21,948 bases of DNA from an uncultured Eubacterium sp. Lineage in GTDB: Bacteria > Bacillota > Clostridia > Lachnospirales > Lachnospiraceae. The notes beneath the pieces were generated by a model. The model did no database searches and was not told the origin of the DNA. It saw only the letters and a list, made by a program, of their open reading frames with translations. How positions within the stretch are numbered: the first letter of the stretch is position 1; every line of letters starts with the position of its first letter. The stretch is from assembly GCA_900545725.1 (NCBI GenBank), contig URAI01000036.1:1-21948 (forward strand), written 5' to 3'. The position numbers were made by a program, and so were the translations under genes. Below are positions 14,451 through 21,948 of this stretch, one piece after another.

Positions 14451-14482
14451 CCGTTTAATATATGGAAAATTAGGAAACTGGC

Positions 14483-17400
14483 TTATTTAGTGATACCATT
14501 TGTCTTATAAATAAATGTTACCGTACCCTCTGTATCATCTGCCTTACCCGCAAATGACTGATAATTCTTACCAAGCTCTGTTACTTTCTTAAGTGTTTCA
14601 GTAATCTCAGGAGCATCTACTCCTAACATCTTAGTAATCTTTTCAATTCCTTCTTCACTAAACTGAAGCATGCCATCCTTTAATGTTATTGTTCCATCTG
14701 CTAACTGGATAGCACCATCATCAAGCTGGATAGCTCCGTCACTAACCTGACTGATACCATCATTTAATGTATTAAGGCCATCCTTTAACTGGTTAGCACC
14801 ATCATCTAATGCTCCTACACCGTCTGCCAATGCTCCGGCTCCTTCTGCTAACTGTGATGTACCATCCTTAAGCTGGTTAGCACCATTGTCTAATGCATTA
14901 ACTCCAAGTGCTAATGCTCCTGCTCCTTCATTTAACTGTGCTGTACCAAGCTTTAACTGCTTAGCACCATCATTTAATGCATTAATACCTGTTGTAAGCT
15001 CTGGTGTTGACTCTACTAACTGTCCAAGTCCTGCCTTTAACTGTTCACTTCCTGCTACTAATGCAGGAACTCCGTTAGTGCTGTCTGTAAGCTGTGCTGC
15101 ACCTGCATCCAGCTGTTTAGCTCCGGCCACTGCTGTTGACATACCGTTATTTAATGTATCATTATTGGCAACGAGCTGTCCAAGTCCTGCCTTTAACTGA
15201 CCTGCACCTGCATTAACCTGATCACTTCCTGTAACCAATGCATTAAGTGCTTGGCATACTGTTGTAGGTGCTGCAAGTGGTGTCTTAGCTGTAAGTTCAT
15301 CAAGAGTACCAATACCTGCCTTAACCGTTGCAATACCACTCTTTAATGCTGCTGAACCCTGCTTTAATGCTGTAAGACTCTGTGTAAGGTTCATATTTGT
15401 TTCAGGATCTGTTGTCTGTGTTGCTGTATTATATACCTGTGTTAAAGCTCCTGATATACTCTGGTTGCTTACTGTCTTAAATAATAATCCCATCTGGGCA
15501 TTATATACATCTGCAAGACTTGTAAACTGTGTACCTGAGGCTGCTATAGCTGCATTGAGCTGCTGTATATATGGATTACCTGCGTTAGCACCTACAAACT
15601 GATATGCGTCCATGTATTTTGCATATAGAGTAGATATTGTAGCATCGTTCATTGTTGTATTCATATCTGTATATGGTGTAATAAGAAGGTTAGCATTGCC
15701 TAACGCTCCTAAAATGCTGTTTACATTAGCACCAATTCCATCTTCAATAGCCTTAGCCTGTGTAAGTGCTTCTGTATTACTTCCATAAGTTGCAGCCTGT
15801 GATGCAATATTACCAAATGAAGCATTTAATGTATCTGCAAGTTTATTAATACCTGCATCCAGCTGGTCTGCTCCATCATTTAACTGCTCTACACCATTTA
15901 CAAGACCAGGATTTTCTTCTGTTCCATCTCCTGCAAAGTTAGAAGCAAGTGCGCTAAGACCTGCATTAATCTGAGCTGTACCATCTTTTAATGTATCTGC
16001 ACCATCATTAGCTGATGATACACCATCTGTATAATTTGAAATACCTGTCTGCAATGCTCCAAGACCTTCTGTATCAGAAGCAAGCTTACCAGTGCCTGCC
16101 TTTAAGGCTGTAACACCTTCATTTAACTTAGATGTACCGGCAGCAAGTGCTCCTGAACCATCGTTAAGCTGTGCAATACCACTTGTAAGTGCCGGCATCT
16201 TAGAGAACAACTGGTTAGTTCCGGCAGCAAGGTCTCCGGCGCCTGTATCAAGCTTTGCAATACCGCTTGTAAGTGTTGGAACTTTTCCATTTAATTCGCC
16301 TGTACCTGCTGCAAGAGTTGCTGCTCCATCATTAAGCTTTGTAATACCACTTGTAAGTGTTGGAACTTTTCCATTTAATTCGCCTGTACCATCCGCAAGA
16401 GCTGCTGCTCCATCTACAAGCTGTGCAGAACCATCTGATAACTGGTTAGTTCCGTCTACAAGCTGGCTTGTTCCATCCTTTAATGTTGCTGTACCCTCTG
16501 CAAGAGTATCTGTTCCATCTATTAACTGGTTAGAGGCATCAGAAAGGTCATCCATCTGATCCTTTACATCATCAAAATTGATTGCTTCTGTATCAATGTC
16601 TGAAAAAAGACTGCTTGTTGCTACTGACATAACATCGTTAAGTTCAAAATCCTTAGCATCAGCTGTTACTTCAATATATTTAGGAATATCAATATCAAGC
16701 TTTTCATCACCAAGTGTAAGATTAAGACTTTCTTTTAATCCCGGCATTGCTGCACCGATTACGATATTGTTATCATTTACCTGTGTCACCTTACCATTAG
16801 TAACCTCAATATTAGAGAACTTATCCTTTGGAAGAACCATTCCTGTAAGCATTGTAAATGGTACATATGCTGTCTGTGTCTTACCATTTACTGTAATAGT
16901 TTTCTTTTCATTATTAGTATAGTCAAATCTTATCTTAACCTTACCGCTCTGTCCTAAAAGCTTATCTGCTGATATTTCCTTGCCATCAAGATAGTATGTA
17001 ACCTTAATTGTTACAGGTGTCTGCTGTGTTGATGTTCCCTGATAAGTAATGCTGTTACCGTCCGCAGCCCATGTAAGCTTACCATCACTTCCTGATGTAG
17101 ATGTTTCATCACCTGTAAGATTCTTAATATTGCTTAATTTTGATACATCCTGAATTGTAGATACACCTGTTACGTTATTTAACTTCTCATTAACTATTAA
17201 ATGATCCTGTTTACCTGTAACATCTGTAAATACATATACTGTTTCATCCTTAGAATTAGTCTTCTTTTCTGTTGAAACATTCTTAGATGCTGTCTGGGAT
17301 GCTGAATATAATGTATTGCTTAAAGCATTTGATAAAATACTATCATTATCATTTGCAGCGGCAGCACTTACTGCTGTAGCACTCTCTGTTCTGGCTGAAT

Positions 17401-17485
17401 TAGTACCACATGCTGCAAGACTGCATGCCATAAGGGCTGCACACATAAATACTGAACCATACTTAAATAATTTCTTTTTAATCAT
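14483..17485 (-). CDS. giant heptad-repeat lipoprotein (YhgE-like extracellular region)
   Basis: 1000 residues from ATG 17485, chosen because GGAG lies 6 nt upstream; the ATG at 17497 overlaps that site. A lipoprotein signal peptide (MIKKKLFKYGSVFMCAALMA, lipobox SLAAC) is followed by a non-repetitive domain to about residue 310. Very regular LxxGxxx heptads then run (about 320-560 and 720-930), broken by a non-heptad insert around 600-700. These are the X-X-X-Leu-X-X-Gly repeats also found in YhgE/Pip proteins. Unlike those, no C-terminal membrane domain is present; the protein ends in a short beta-like segment. It is probably a long rod on the outer face of the membrane. It is encoded after an MMPL exporter, so a partner that bridges exporter and cell wall, or receives its cargo, is inferred. 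Confidence 0.8.
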   Translation of the reverse strand: MIKKKLFKYGSVFMCAALMACSLAACGTNSARTESATAVSAAAANDNDSILSNALSNTLYSASQTASKNVSTEKKTNSKDETVYVFTDVTGKQDHLIVNEKLNNVTGVSTIQDVSKLSNIKNLTGDETSTSGSDGKLTWAADGNSITYQGTSTQQTPVTIKVTYYLDGKEISADKLLGQSGKVKIRFDYTNNEKKTITVNGKTQTAYVPFTMLTGMVLPKDKFSNIEVTNGKVTQVNDNNIVIGAAMPGLKESLNLTLGDEKLDIDIPKYIEVTADAKDFELNDVMSVATSSLFSDIDTEAINFDDVKDQMDDLSDASNQLIDGTDTLAEGTATLKDGTSQLVDGTNQLSDGSAQLVDGAAALADGTGELNGKVPTLTSGITKLNDGAATLAAGTGELNGKVPTLTSGIAKLDTGAGDLAAGTNQLFSKMPALTSGIAQLNDGSGALAAGTSKLNEGVTALKAGTGKLASDTEGLGALQTGISNYTDGVSSANDGADTLKDGTAQINAGLSALASNFAGDGTEENPGLVNGVEQLNDGADQLDAGINKLADTLNASFGNIASQAATYGSNTEALTQAKAIEDGIGANVNSILGALGNANLLITPYTDMNTTMNDATISTLYAKYMDAYQFVGANAGNPYIQQLNAAIAASGTQFTSLADVYNAQMGLLFKTVSNQSISGALTQVYNTATQTTDPETNMNLTQSLTALKQGSAALKSGIATVKAGIGTLDELTAKTPLAAPTTVCQALNALVTGSDQVNAGAGQLKAGLGQLVANNDTLNNGMSTAVAGAKQLDAGAAQLTDSTNGVPALVAGSEQLKAGLGQLVESTPELTTGINALNDGAKQLKLGTAQLNEGAGALALGVNALDNGANQLKDGTSQLAEGAGALADGVGALDDGANQLKDGLNTLNDGISQVSDGAIQLDDGAIQLADGTITLKDGMLQFSEEGIEKITKMLGVDAPEITETLKKVTELGKNYQSFAGKADDTEGTVTFIYKTNGITK
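16139..16390 (-). repeat. three tandem 84-bp units inside the heptad-repeat gene
   Basis: Units 16307-16390, 16223-16306 and 16139-16222 each encode 28 residues (four heptads). The first two share GTGELNGKVPTLTSGI and the third is a diverged form, GTNQLFSKMPALTSGI. High DNA identity of the first two units suggests recent internal duplication, so repeat number may vary between strains. Confidence 0.8.
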
Positions 17486-17497
17486 AGTAATCTCCAT

Positions 17498-17697
17498 TTC
17501 TGAGCAGCTATATTACGATGATGTGATGTAACCGGCTTATACTCCGGTCTTTCCCCGACATCAATGACTGTCTGTTCCTGCCCTGAAGCAGCCAGTCCGT
17601 TCATATCTGAACCGTGGTGAATCAGTTTCCATTTCCATATTAATTTTATTTCCAGGGTGGCGGCCTGAAAAATACAATCCCAGGTCAGCCGCCATAT
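17498..17697 (-). other. GC-rich structured spacer between MMPL and heptad-repeat genes
   Basis: About 200 nt, clearly richer in GC than its flanks. It contains a dyad TGGCGGCCTG / TCAGCCGCCA (17658-17694, one bulge), a GTTCA-GATA-TGAAC hairpin (about 17604-17617) and ACCGG/CCGGT (17531-17548). None has a U-tract, so the transcript should read through. Two minus-strand frames are open here: 45 codons from ATG near 17696, and an overlapping frame continuous for over 60 codons into the ribosome site of the next gene; neither has a good ribosome site. It could be a repetitive extragenic element, a processing site or a structured RNA. Confidence 0.45.
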
Positions 17698-17717
17698 AAT
17701 TCATTATGTAAATCCTG

Positions 17718-19835
17718 TTATATATTATTAACTTCCGGGTTCACTGCCTTAATCTTCCTGCTCTTATCTATAAATCCTTTACTGGTATGAATTATAATCT
17801 TATCAAATACAACAAAGAATGAAGGAAGTATAAATATAACTACAAACATACTGATAATAGCGCCTCGTGCCATTAATGTACAAAGTGAACCAATCATATC
17901 TACACTTGAATATACACCAACACCGAAAGTTGCAGCGAAGAAACCAAGTGCACTTACGATAACTGATGGAATTGATGTTGAAAGTGCTATAGAAATGGCT
18001 TCCTTCTTAGAAGCGCCTTCAAATCTTTCCTTTCTGTAACGTGTTGTCATAAGAATAGCATAATCGACCGTAGCACCTAACTGAATTGTACCAATAACTA
18101 CTGATGAGATAAATGGTATTGTTGTATTCAGATAGTATGGCAGACACATGTTAATAAATATCGCAAATTCAATGGCTGCAACAAGTACAATAGGAAGTAC
18201 TGCTGACTTAAATACACATATGATAATAATAAATATTGCTGCGATAGATACAACACTAACTGTCTTGAAATCCTTATCTGTTATTGTTATAAGATCCTTA
18301 GTACAAGGTCCTTCACCAATAACCATAGAATCAGAATCATACTTCTTAGTAATTGTATTAACCTGTTCAATCTGTGCATTAAGCTCATCAGATGCAAGCT
18401 TATAATCTGATGCCACTGCTATAATCTGATGGTGTTCACTCATCAGGGTTTCTCTTAATTCGTCAGGAATCATTTCCTCAGGTATCGTATTGCCTGCTAT
18501 AGAATTATATCCCAGTGCAAATGATACACCATCTACATTCTTAAGGTCATCTAACATCTGTGTGGCTTCCTTAGTTGGAAGATCTGCATCTGCAAGCACC
18601 ATGTATACTGAATTCAGGTCGAAGTTTTCTTCCAGCATCTTGTTAGCCTGTGCACAGTCAAGATATTCAGGGAATGTATCAGTTAAGTTGTAATATACAT
18701 TTGTATTATTGTAACCATAAATTGCCGGTCCTAATAATACTAAGAATACTATAATAAATATCCATGAATGATTAACTACAAAGTCAGCCAGTCTGTCGAA
18801 TCTTGCCGGCATAATCTCTCTGTGAGTTGTCTTTTCAAGTGCCCTGTCAAATGTAAGTATTAATGAAGGAAGTATTGTTACACAACCAATTACACCGATA
18901 ACAACACCCTTTGCCATTACAATACCAAGGTCAAGACCAAGTGTAAAACTCATAAAACAAAGTGCTAAGAAACCTGCAACTGTTGTAATTGATGAACCTA
19001 CTACTGATGTAATGGTGCTTCCGATAGCCTGTGCCATTGCCTTGTTGTGGTCATCACCATTTTCTTCTTTCTTCTCTTTATATGAATGCCAGAGGAAAAT
19101 TGAATAGTCCATTGTAACACCTAACTGCAATACCGCCGCAAGTGCTTTTGTAAGGAATGATACCTCTCCCATAAATATGTTAGAACCTAAATTATATACA
19201 ATCGCCATACCGATACTTAACATGAAAAATACCGGTACAAGGAAAGAATCCATAAATACTGCAAGAACAATACTTGTAAGTACACATGCTATAACAACAT
19301 ATGCAAGTGTTTCCTGCTGTGTTATCTTCTTAGTATCTGTAACAACTGCTGACATACCGCTTATAAAGCACTGACCACGTGCTAATTCCCTAAGCTCTCC
19401 TATAGCATTCATGGTTTCATCACTTGATGTCGTATCATCAAAGAAGATTACAAACATCGTACATCCGGATTCCTTATTCTGGAAAATACTTCTATACTTT
19501 TCAGGAATTAATTCCGTTGGTACTGTATTACCTACAAAGCTGTTATAAGATACGATATCTGTAACATGATCTACATTCTTAATCTTATCTTCAAGCTTTG
19601 CCTCGTCTTTTGAATCCATGCCCTGCACAACGACCGTTGCATAAGCACCTTTTCCGAACTCATCAAGAAGAATATCCTGACCCTTCATAGTTTCAATATC
19701 ACCCGGAAGATAATACAATATGTCGTAATTAACTCTTGTATATACATAACCAAGTCCTGCCGGTATAAGCAATAAGAAACTAATGATAAGAATTGGTATT
19801 CTTAACTTAACTATTACTTTTCCTACTTTTTCCAT
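17718..19835 (-). CDS. MMPL/RND-family transporter
   Basis: 705 residues with two homologous halves, each of one transmembrane helix, an extracytoplasmic porter-like domain and five further helices (12 in all). Paired proton-relay motifs are seen in both halves: QLGVTMDYSIFLWHSYKE (Asp243-Tyr244) and QLGATVDYAILMTTRYRKE (Asp591-Tyr592). The extracytoplasmic domains share YNSFVGNTVPTELIPEKYR and YNSIAGNTIPEEMIPDELR, evidence of internal duplication. Relatives export lipids, siderophores or hydrophobic compounds by proton-motive force. The ribosome site AGGAGGT precedes the ATG. The promoter overlaps TetR-type operators. The downstream heptad-repeat lipoprotein is the likely partner. The substrate is unknown; membrane lipid, antimicrobial or bile-acid-like compounds are candidates. 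Confidence 0.88.
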   Translation of the reverse strand: MEKVGKVIVKLRIPILIISFLLLIPAGLGYVYTRVNYDILYYLPGDIETMKGQDILLDEFGKGAYATVVVQGMDSKDEAKLEDKIKNVDHVTDIVSYNSFVGNTVPTELIPEKYRSIFQNKESGCTMFVIFFDDTTSSDETMNAIGELRELARGQCFISGMSAVVTDTKKITQQETLAYVVIACVLTSIVLAVFMDSFLVPVFFMLSIGMAIVYNLGSNIFMGEVSFLTKALAAVLQLGVTMDYSIFLWHSYKEKKEENGDDHNKAMAQAIGSTITSVVGSSITTVAGFLALCFMSFTLGLDLGIVMAKGVVIGVIGCVTILPSLILTFDRALEKTTHREIMPARFDRLADFVVNHSWIFIIVFLVLLGPAIYGYNNTNVYYNLTDTFPEYLDCAQANKMLEENFDLNSVYMVLADADLPTKEATQMLDDLKNVDGVSFALGYNSIAGNTIPEEMIPDELRETLMSEHHQIIAVASDYKLASDELNAQIEQVNTITKKYDSDSMVIGEGPCTKDLITITDKDFKTVSVVSIAAIFIIIICVFKSAVLPIVLVAAIEFAIFINMCLPYYLNTTIPFISSVVIGTIQLGATVDYAILMTTRYRKERFEGASKKEAISIALSTSIPSVIVSALGFFAATFGVGVYSSVDMIGSLCTLMARGAIISMFVVIFILPSFFVVFDKIIIHTSKGFIDKSRKIKAVNPEVNNI

Positions 19836-19868
19836 ATTAAACCTCCTGTCTGATTAAAAACAGCTTAA

Positions 19869-19881
19869 TGACCAGTAGTCA
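19869..19881. promoter_or_regulatory. TetR-type operator 1
   Basis: TGACCAGTAGTCA, one of three sites of pattern TGACC-N3-AGTCA. It lies in the leader of the MMPL gene. Confidence 0.7.
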
Positions 19882-19899
19882 TTCTTATTTTCGTAAGTC

Positions 19900-19927
19900 A
19901 TTATAGCACAAAATGACCATTAGTCAA
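19900..19927 (-). promoter_or_regulatory. promoter of the MMPL operon
   Basis: Minus strand TTGACT (19922-19927), 16 bp, TATAAT (19900-19905). Operator 2 covers the -35 box, so binding would block polymerase. Confidence 0.7.
19914..19926. promoter_or_regulatory. TetR-type operator 2
   Basis: TGACCATTAGTCA, overlapping the -35 box of the MMPL promoter; 45 bp from operator 1 and 32 bp from operator 3 (start to start). Confidence 0.75.
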
Positions 19928-19945
19928 TATATTTTATAATTTTTT

Positions 19946-19958
19946 TGACCGCCAGTCA
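19946..19958. promoter_or_regulatory. TetR-type operator 3
   Basis: TGACCGCCAGTCA, same TGAC-N5-GTCA dyad. Together with sites 1 and 2 it defines the likely binding motif of the divergent TetR-type regulator. Confidence 0.7.
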
Positions 19959-20090
19959 TTTTTTCTCAAAATCAATTGACTTTTAAGAAATTATAATCTA
20001 ATATTTTATGAGGTTATAACAACATTAAGGTAATTGTATATAAGATATAAGAATCAATCATACAACCGTTAATCCATATATTTACAAATA

Positions 20091-20119
20091 TTAACGTTTT
20101 TATATGGATATACTATAAT
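20091..20119 (+). promoter_or_regulatory. promoter of the tetR-type gene
   Basis: TTAACG (20091-20096), 17 bp, TATAAT (20114-20119). A second candidate lies upstream: TTGACT (19976-19981), 17 bp, TAATAT (19999-20004). An ATCCATATA/TATATGGAT dyad (20072-20080, 20101-20109) spans the nearer promoter. Confidence 0.55.
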
Positions 20120-20120
20120 G

Positions 20121-20149
20121 CCGGCATTAAAACTGCCTGCAGAATGGAG
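20121..20149 (+). repeat. second copy of the hairpin-plus-ribosome-site repeat
   Basis: 27 of 29 nt match 702-730 (starts CCGGCATTAAAA, ends GAATGGAG). As at aguB, the copy ends in the ribosome site and is followed within 5-6 nt by the start codon. The upstream three hairpins of the first copy are absent here. Confidence 0.65.
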
Positions 20150-20154
20150 TTACT

Positions 20155-20781
20155 ATGGGAAAAATAGAATCAAATAAACAACAAAAACAGGCTTCTCTGC
20201 TTAATACAGCATTCCAGCTCTTTACGACAAAGGGTGTTAATAAAACTTCAATCGCTGAGATATCACAACAGGCAGGTATAGCAAAGGGTACTTTCTATCT
20301 TTATTTTAAAGATAAATATGATATAAGAAACAAACTGATTTCCCATGAATCCAGCAAGCTCTTTAAAAATGCTGCAAAGGATTTAAAGAAATATTCTGAA
20401 AATATAAGCGGCGAGCTCGCCTTTGATGAACAGATAATTTTTATGGTTAATCATATAATTAATGCCCTGAATTCTAATAAAGCACTTCTTACATTTATAT
20501 CTAAAAATTTAAGCTGGGGAATATTTAAAGAAGCTCTTACTACTAATATTGCAGAAAATGATATTAATTTTGAAGATGTATTTTATCATATTATAGAGAA
20601 TTGTTCAGAGACAATAAAAGAACCAGAAATAATGTTATTCCTTATTATAGAACTTGTAAGCTCAACCTGCTACAGTGTAATACTTTACAGCGAGCCTGTT
20701 GATTTAGAAACCATCAAGCCTTATCTGTTCGGAGCCATCCGCGCCATAATATCACAGCATCTGTCTGTCAGTGAATCATAA
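20155..20781 (+). CDS. TetR/AcrR-family regulator
   Basis: 208 residues. The N-terminal TetR DNA-binding domain is clear: NTAFQLFTTKGVNKTSIAEI then SQQAGIAKGTFYLYFKDKYDI (helix-turn-helix about 31-52). The helical C-terminal domain (about 70-205) is a ligand pocket with no recognised effector. Ribosome site TGGAG lies 5 nt before the ATG. It is divergent from the MMPL/heptad-repeat operon, and three TGACC-N3-AGTCA sites in the shared region fit it as repressor of that operon, probably relieved by a lipophilic ligand exported by the pump. Confidence 0.9.
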   Translation: MGKIESNKQQKQASLLNTAFQLFTTKGVNKTSIAEISQQAGIAKGTFYLYFKDKYDIRNKLISHESSKLFKNAAKDLKKYSENISGELAFDEQIIFMVNHIINALNSNKALLTFISKNLSWGIFKEALTTNIAENDINFEDVFYHIIENCSETIKEPEIMLFLIIELVSSTCYSVILYSEPVDLETIKPYLFGAIRAIISQHLSVSES

Positions 20782-20808
20782 TATATGGAAAGTTTCAGAA
20801 AAGTATAT

Positions 20809-20844
20809 TACACCTCAGGACTTTTTATCCTGGGGTGTATTTTT
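20809..20844 (+). terminator. terminator of the tetR-type gene
   Basis: Stem TACACCTCAGGA / TCCTGGGGTGTA (20809-20820, 20828-20839; one G-U pair), 7-nt loop, then TTTTT. Confidence 0.85.
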
Positions 20845-20916
20845 ATGAGAACTGTGGTAGAAGATTATTATTGTTTTAACCATATAATATATTATACTAT
20901 GATAATACAGATACTC

Positions 20917-21321
20917 CTACATAGTATCTTTTACTCTCTGTACTTCCTCTAATGGTAAATCCAGCATTTCGGCTACTGCTTCACATGAGGTTATCTTTCT
21001 TAAACAACTCTTGATTAACTCAGCTCTTACCTCTTCTCTTGCTTCTTCTCTTTCCACTCTTTTTGCGACTTCCTTATTATATTCTAATGTTAGCATATTC
21101 CGTACCTCCGCACTGTGTCTGATTAAAAATTCCTTTAATATACCTTTTTCTATCGCTATGTCTATAGCTTTTTTCATTGCCTTATCAAGATTCTTTTCCT
21201 GCTTCTTACAGTCTTCTACTATCTGTATAAAACGGCTGTACTGTTCCAATTTATCAGATTTCGTTAAAACAACTGTCAATATATTAAAATGTAAACTACA
21301 GAATCTTAAGAATATTCCCTT
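20917..21321 (-). pseudogene. Rpn/PD-(D/E)XK nuclease-family C-terminal fragment A
   Basis: The frame is open from 21321 to TAG at 20917-20919 (about 134 codons). No credible start is seen: a TTG at 21279 lacks a ribosome site. The sequence matches the C-terminal half of the Rpn family (recombination-promoting nuclease, often annotated PD-(D/E)XK transposase): EKNLDKAMKKAIDIAIEKGI, LKEFLIRHSAEVRNMLTLEY, a charged helix, and a C-terminal helix pair ending LPLEEVQRVKDTM. The N-terminal catalytic domain with its D...ExK residues is absent. A 191-bp part is nearly identical to the neighbouring gene. It is either a decayed copy or a stand-alone C-terminal domain made from internal ATG codons (such as MKKAIDIAI). 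Confidence 0.7.
21041..21231 (-). repeat. direct repeat shared by the two Rpn-type genes, copy A
   Basis: Matches 21758-21948 with one difference (Lys versus Glu codon in LEYNxEVAK). The second copy runs to the window edge, so the true length of the repeat is longer or unknown. Confidence 0.85.
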
Positions 21322-21491
21322 TTATTAATAAAATGCAGCATTACCGGTAACTGTTTTTATGCCTCTAAACACTTCTCCGTTTAGGTGCGTAAGAACATGA
21401 TTTGGAAGTAAGCAGGTTCTTTTTGCAAAGCAAAAAACTTAAATTAAACCTGCAAAGTATTTACAGAATATCTGTAAACGATAAAATAAAA

Positions 21492-21531
21492 AGTGACTAT
21501 TACAAACCATTATAAATCTGTAATAGCCACT
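21492..21531 (-). terminator. terminator of Rpn-type gene B
   Basis: Stem AGTGGCTATTACA / TGTAATAGTCACT on the minus strand (13 pairs, one G-U), followed by TTTTTATTTT. The rest of 21322-21588 holds a plus-strand dyad (CTTTTTGC-AAA-GCAAAAAAC near 21418-21438) and no gene. Confidence 0.8.
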
Positions 21532-21588
21532 ACATCTTATTATTCAATTGTATATTCACCTAACTAATACCGGTTATTAAATATAATG

Positions 21589-21948
21589 CTAATCAATCTG
21601 CATACTGTCTTTAATTTTTTCTACTTCTTCTATTGGTACATCTAAAAATTCTGCCACAATATCGCATGGTCTTCCTTTTCGTAAATTATTTATAATCAAT
21701 AACTTTCTTGTTTCTTCACTTCCTTTACGTTCGCCCTCAAGTCTTCCTTCCTCTAAAGCTTCTTCTCTTTCCACTCTTTTTGCGACTTCCTCATTATATT
21801 CTAATGTTAGCATATTCCGTACCTCCGCACTGTGTCTGATTAAAAATTCCTTTAATATACCTTTTTCTATCGCTATGTCTATAGCTTTTTTCATTGCCTT
21901 ATCAAGATTCTTTTCCTGCTTCTTACAGTCTTCTACTATCTGTATAAA
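21589..21948 (-). CDS. Rpn/PD-(D/E)XK nuclease-family protein B, C-terminal part (5' end outside window)
   Basis: The frame is open from the right edge to the stop at 21589, about 119 residues, so this is a partial gene; the ATG at 21894 is internal. The C-terminal region of Rpn proteins is seen: FIQIVEDCKKQEKNLDKAM, EKGILKEFLIRHSAEVRNML, a long Glu/Arg/Gly-rich helix (EEALEEGRLEGERKGSEETR) and a final helical motif, AEFLDVPIEEVEKIKDS. Full-length relatives have about 290-330 residues, with the PD-(D/E)XK domain first. The family includes recombination-promoting nucleases with phage-defence roles in enteric bacteria. A strong terminator follows. Whether the N-terminal nuclease domain is intact lies outside the window. 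Confidence 0.75.
   Translation of the reverse strand, partial: FIQIVEDCKKQEKNLDKAMKKAIDIAIEKGILKEFLIRHSAEVRNMLTLEYNEEVAKRVEREEALEEGRLEGERKGSEETRKLLIINNLRKGRPCDIVAEFLDVPIEEVEKIKDSMQID
21758..21948 (-). repeat. direct repeat shared by the two Rpn-type genes, copy B
   Basis: Second copy of 21041-21231, offset 717 bp, same orientation. Confidence 0.85.

Noticed and set aside
16139..16390. CRISPR-like regular repeat
   Set aside because: The repeats are in frame, without unique spacers, and encode heptads of a protein.
16092..16559. Plus-strand frame antisense to the heptad-repeat gene
   Set aside because: Repetitive Pro/Ser/Ala product that mirrors the sense heptads; a by-product of codon periodicity.
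21418..21438. CTTTTTGC-AAA-GCAAAAAAC hairpin as plus-strand terminator
   Set aside because: No plus-strand gene ends nearby; kept only as a note on the gap between the two Rpn-type genes.

Overview
This window comes from a low-GC Gram-positive anaerobe. It is most likely a gut Clostridia/Lachnospiraceae bacterium, perhaps close to Lachnospira or Eubacterium eligens. I infer this from the AT-rich sequence, strong AGGAGG-type ribosome sites, many U-tailed hairpins, a QueT/ECF-type protein, FabT-like MarR genes and Rpn-type nuclease fragments. I could run no database search. No rRNA, tRNA, CRISPR array or intact insertion sequence was seen.

Left part (1-4040): the end of an alpha/beta hydrolase, a GC-rich leader of four back-to-back hairpins, N-carbamoylputrescine amidase (aguB), and convergently a secreted lipoprotein nuclease of the EndA type. 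Then comes the first of two copies of a MarR/FabT-like gene with an in-frame TAA at codon 44, and a 26-residue membrane peptide.

Centre (4363-13618): two catabolic modules. Module 1 is a LacI-type regulator divergent from a DHDPS/KDG-aldolase-family lyase and an Nramp-fold transporter lacking the metal-binding motifs. Matching operator sites lie beside both promoters. Module 2 is a FadR-type GntR regulator divergent from a GntP-family permease, a Crh-like HPr protein without the catalytic histidine, and an IlvD/Edd-family dehydratase. Dehydratase plus aldolase would make a sugar-acid route (uptake, dehydration to a 2-keto-3-deoxy acid, aldol cleavage), similar in content to the E. coli yjh/yag clusters. 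The substrate cannot be read from sequence. The second copy of the broken MarR gene lies between the modules; its coding part is identical to the first.

Right part (13650-21948): a QueT-like S-component, a possible group II intron 5' remnant, then an export operon of an MMPL/RND transporter followed by a large heptad-repeat lipoprotein. This operon is controlled from the divergent TetR gene through three TGACC-N3-AGTCA operators. The window ends with two tandem Rpn/PD-(D/E)XK nuclease C-terminal regions that share a nearly identical 191-bp segment.

The main points for a second look are the tandem-hairpin leader whose last part recurs before the tetR gene, the paired stop-containing MarR genes, the Nramp-fold permease paired with an aldolase, the Crh-like protein inside a catabolic operon, and the structured GC-rich spacer in the MMPL operon.
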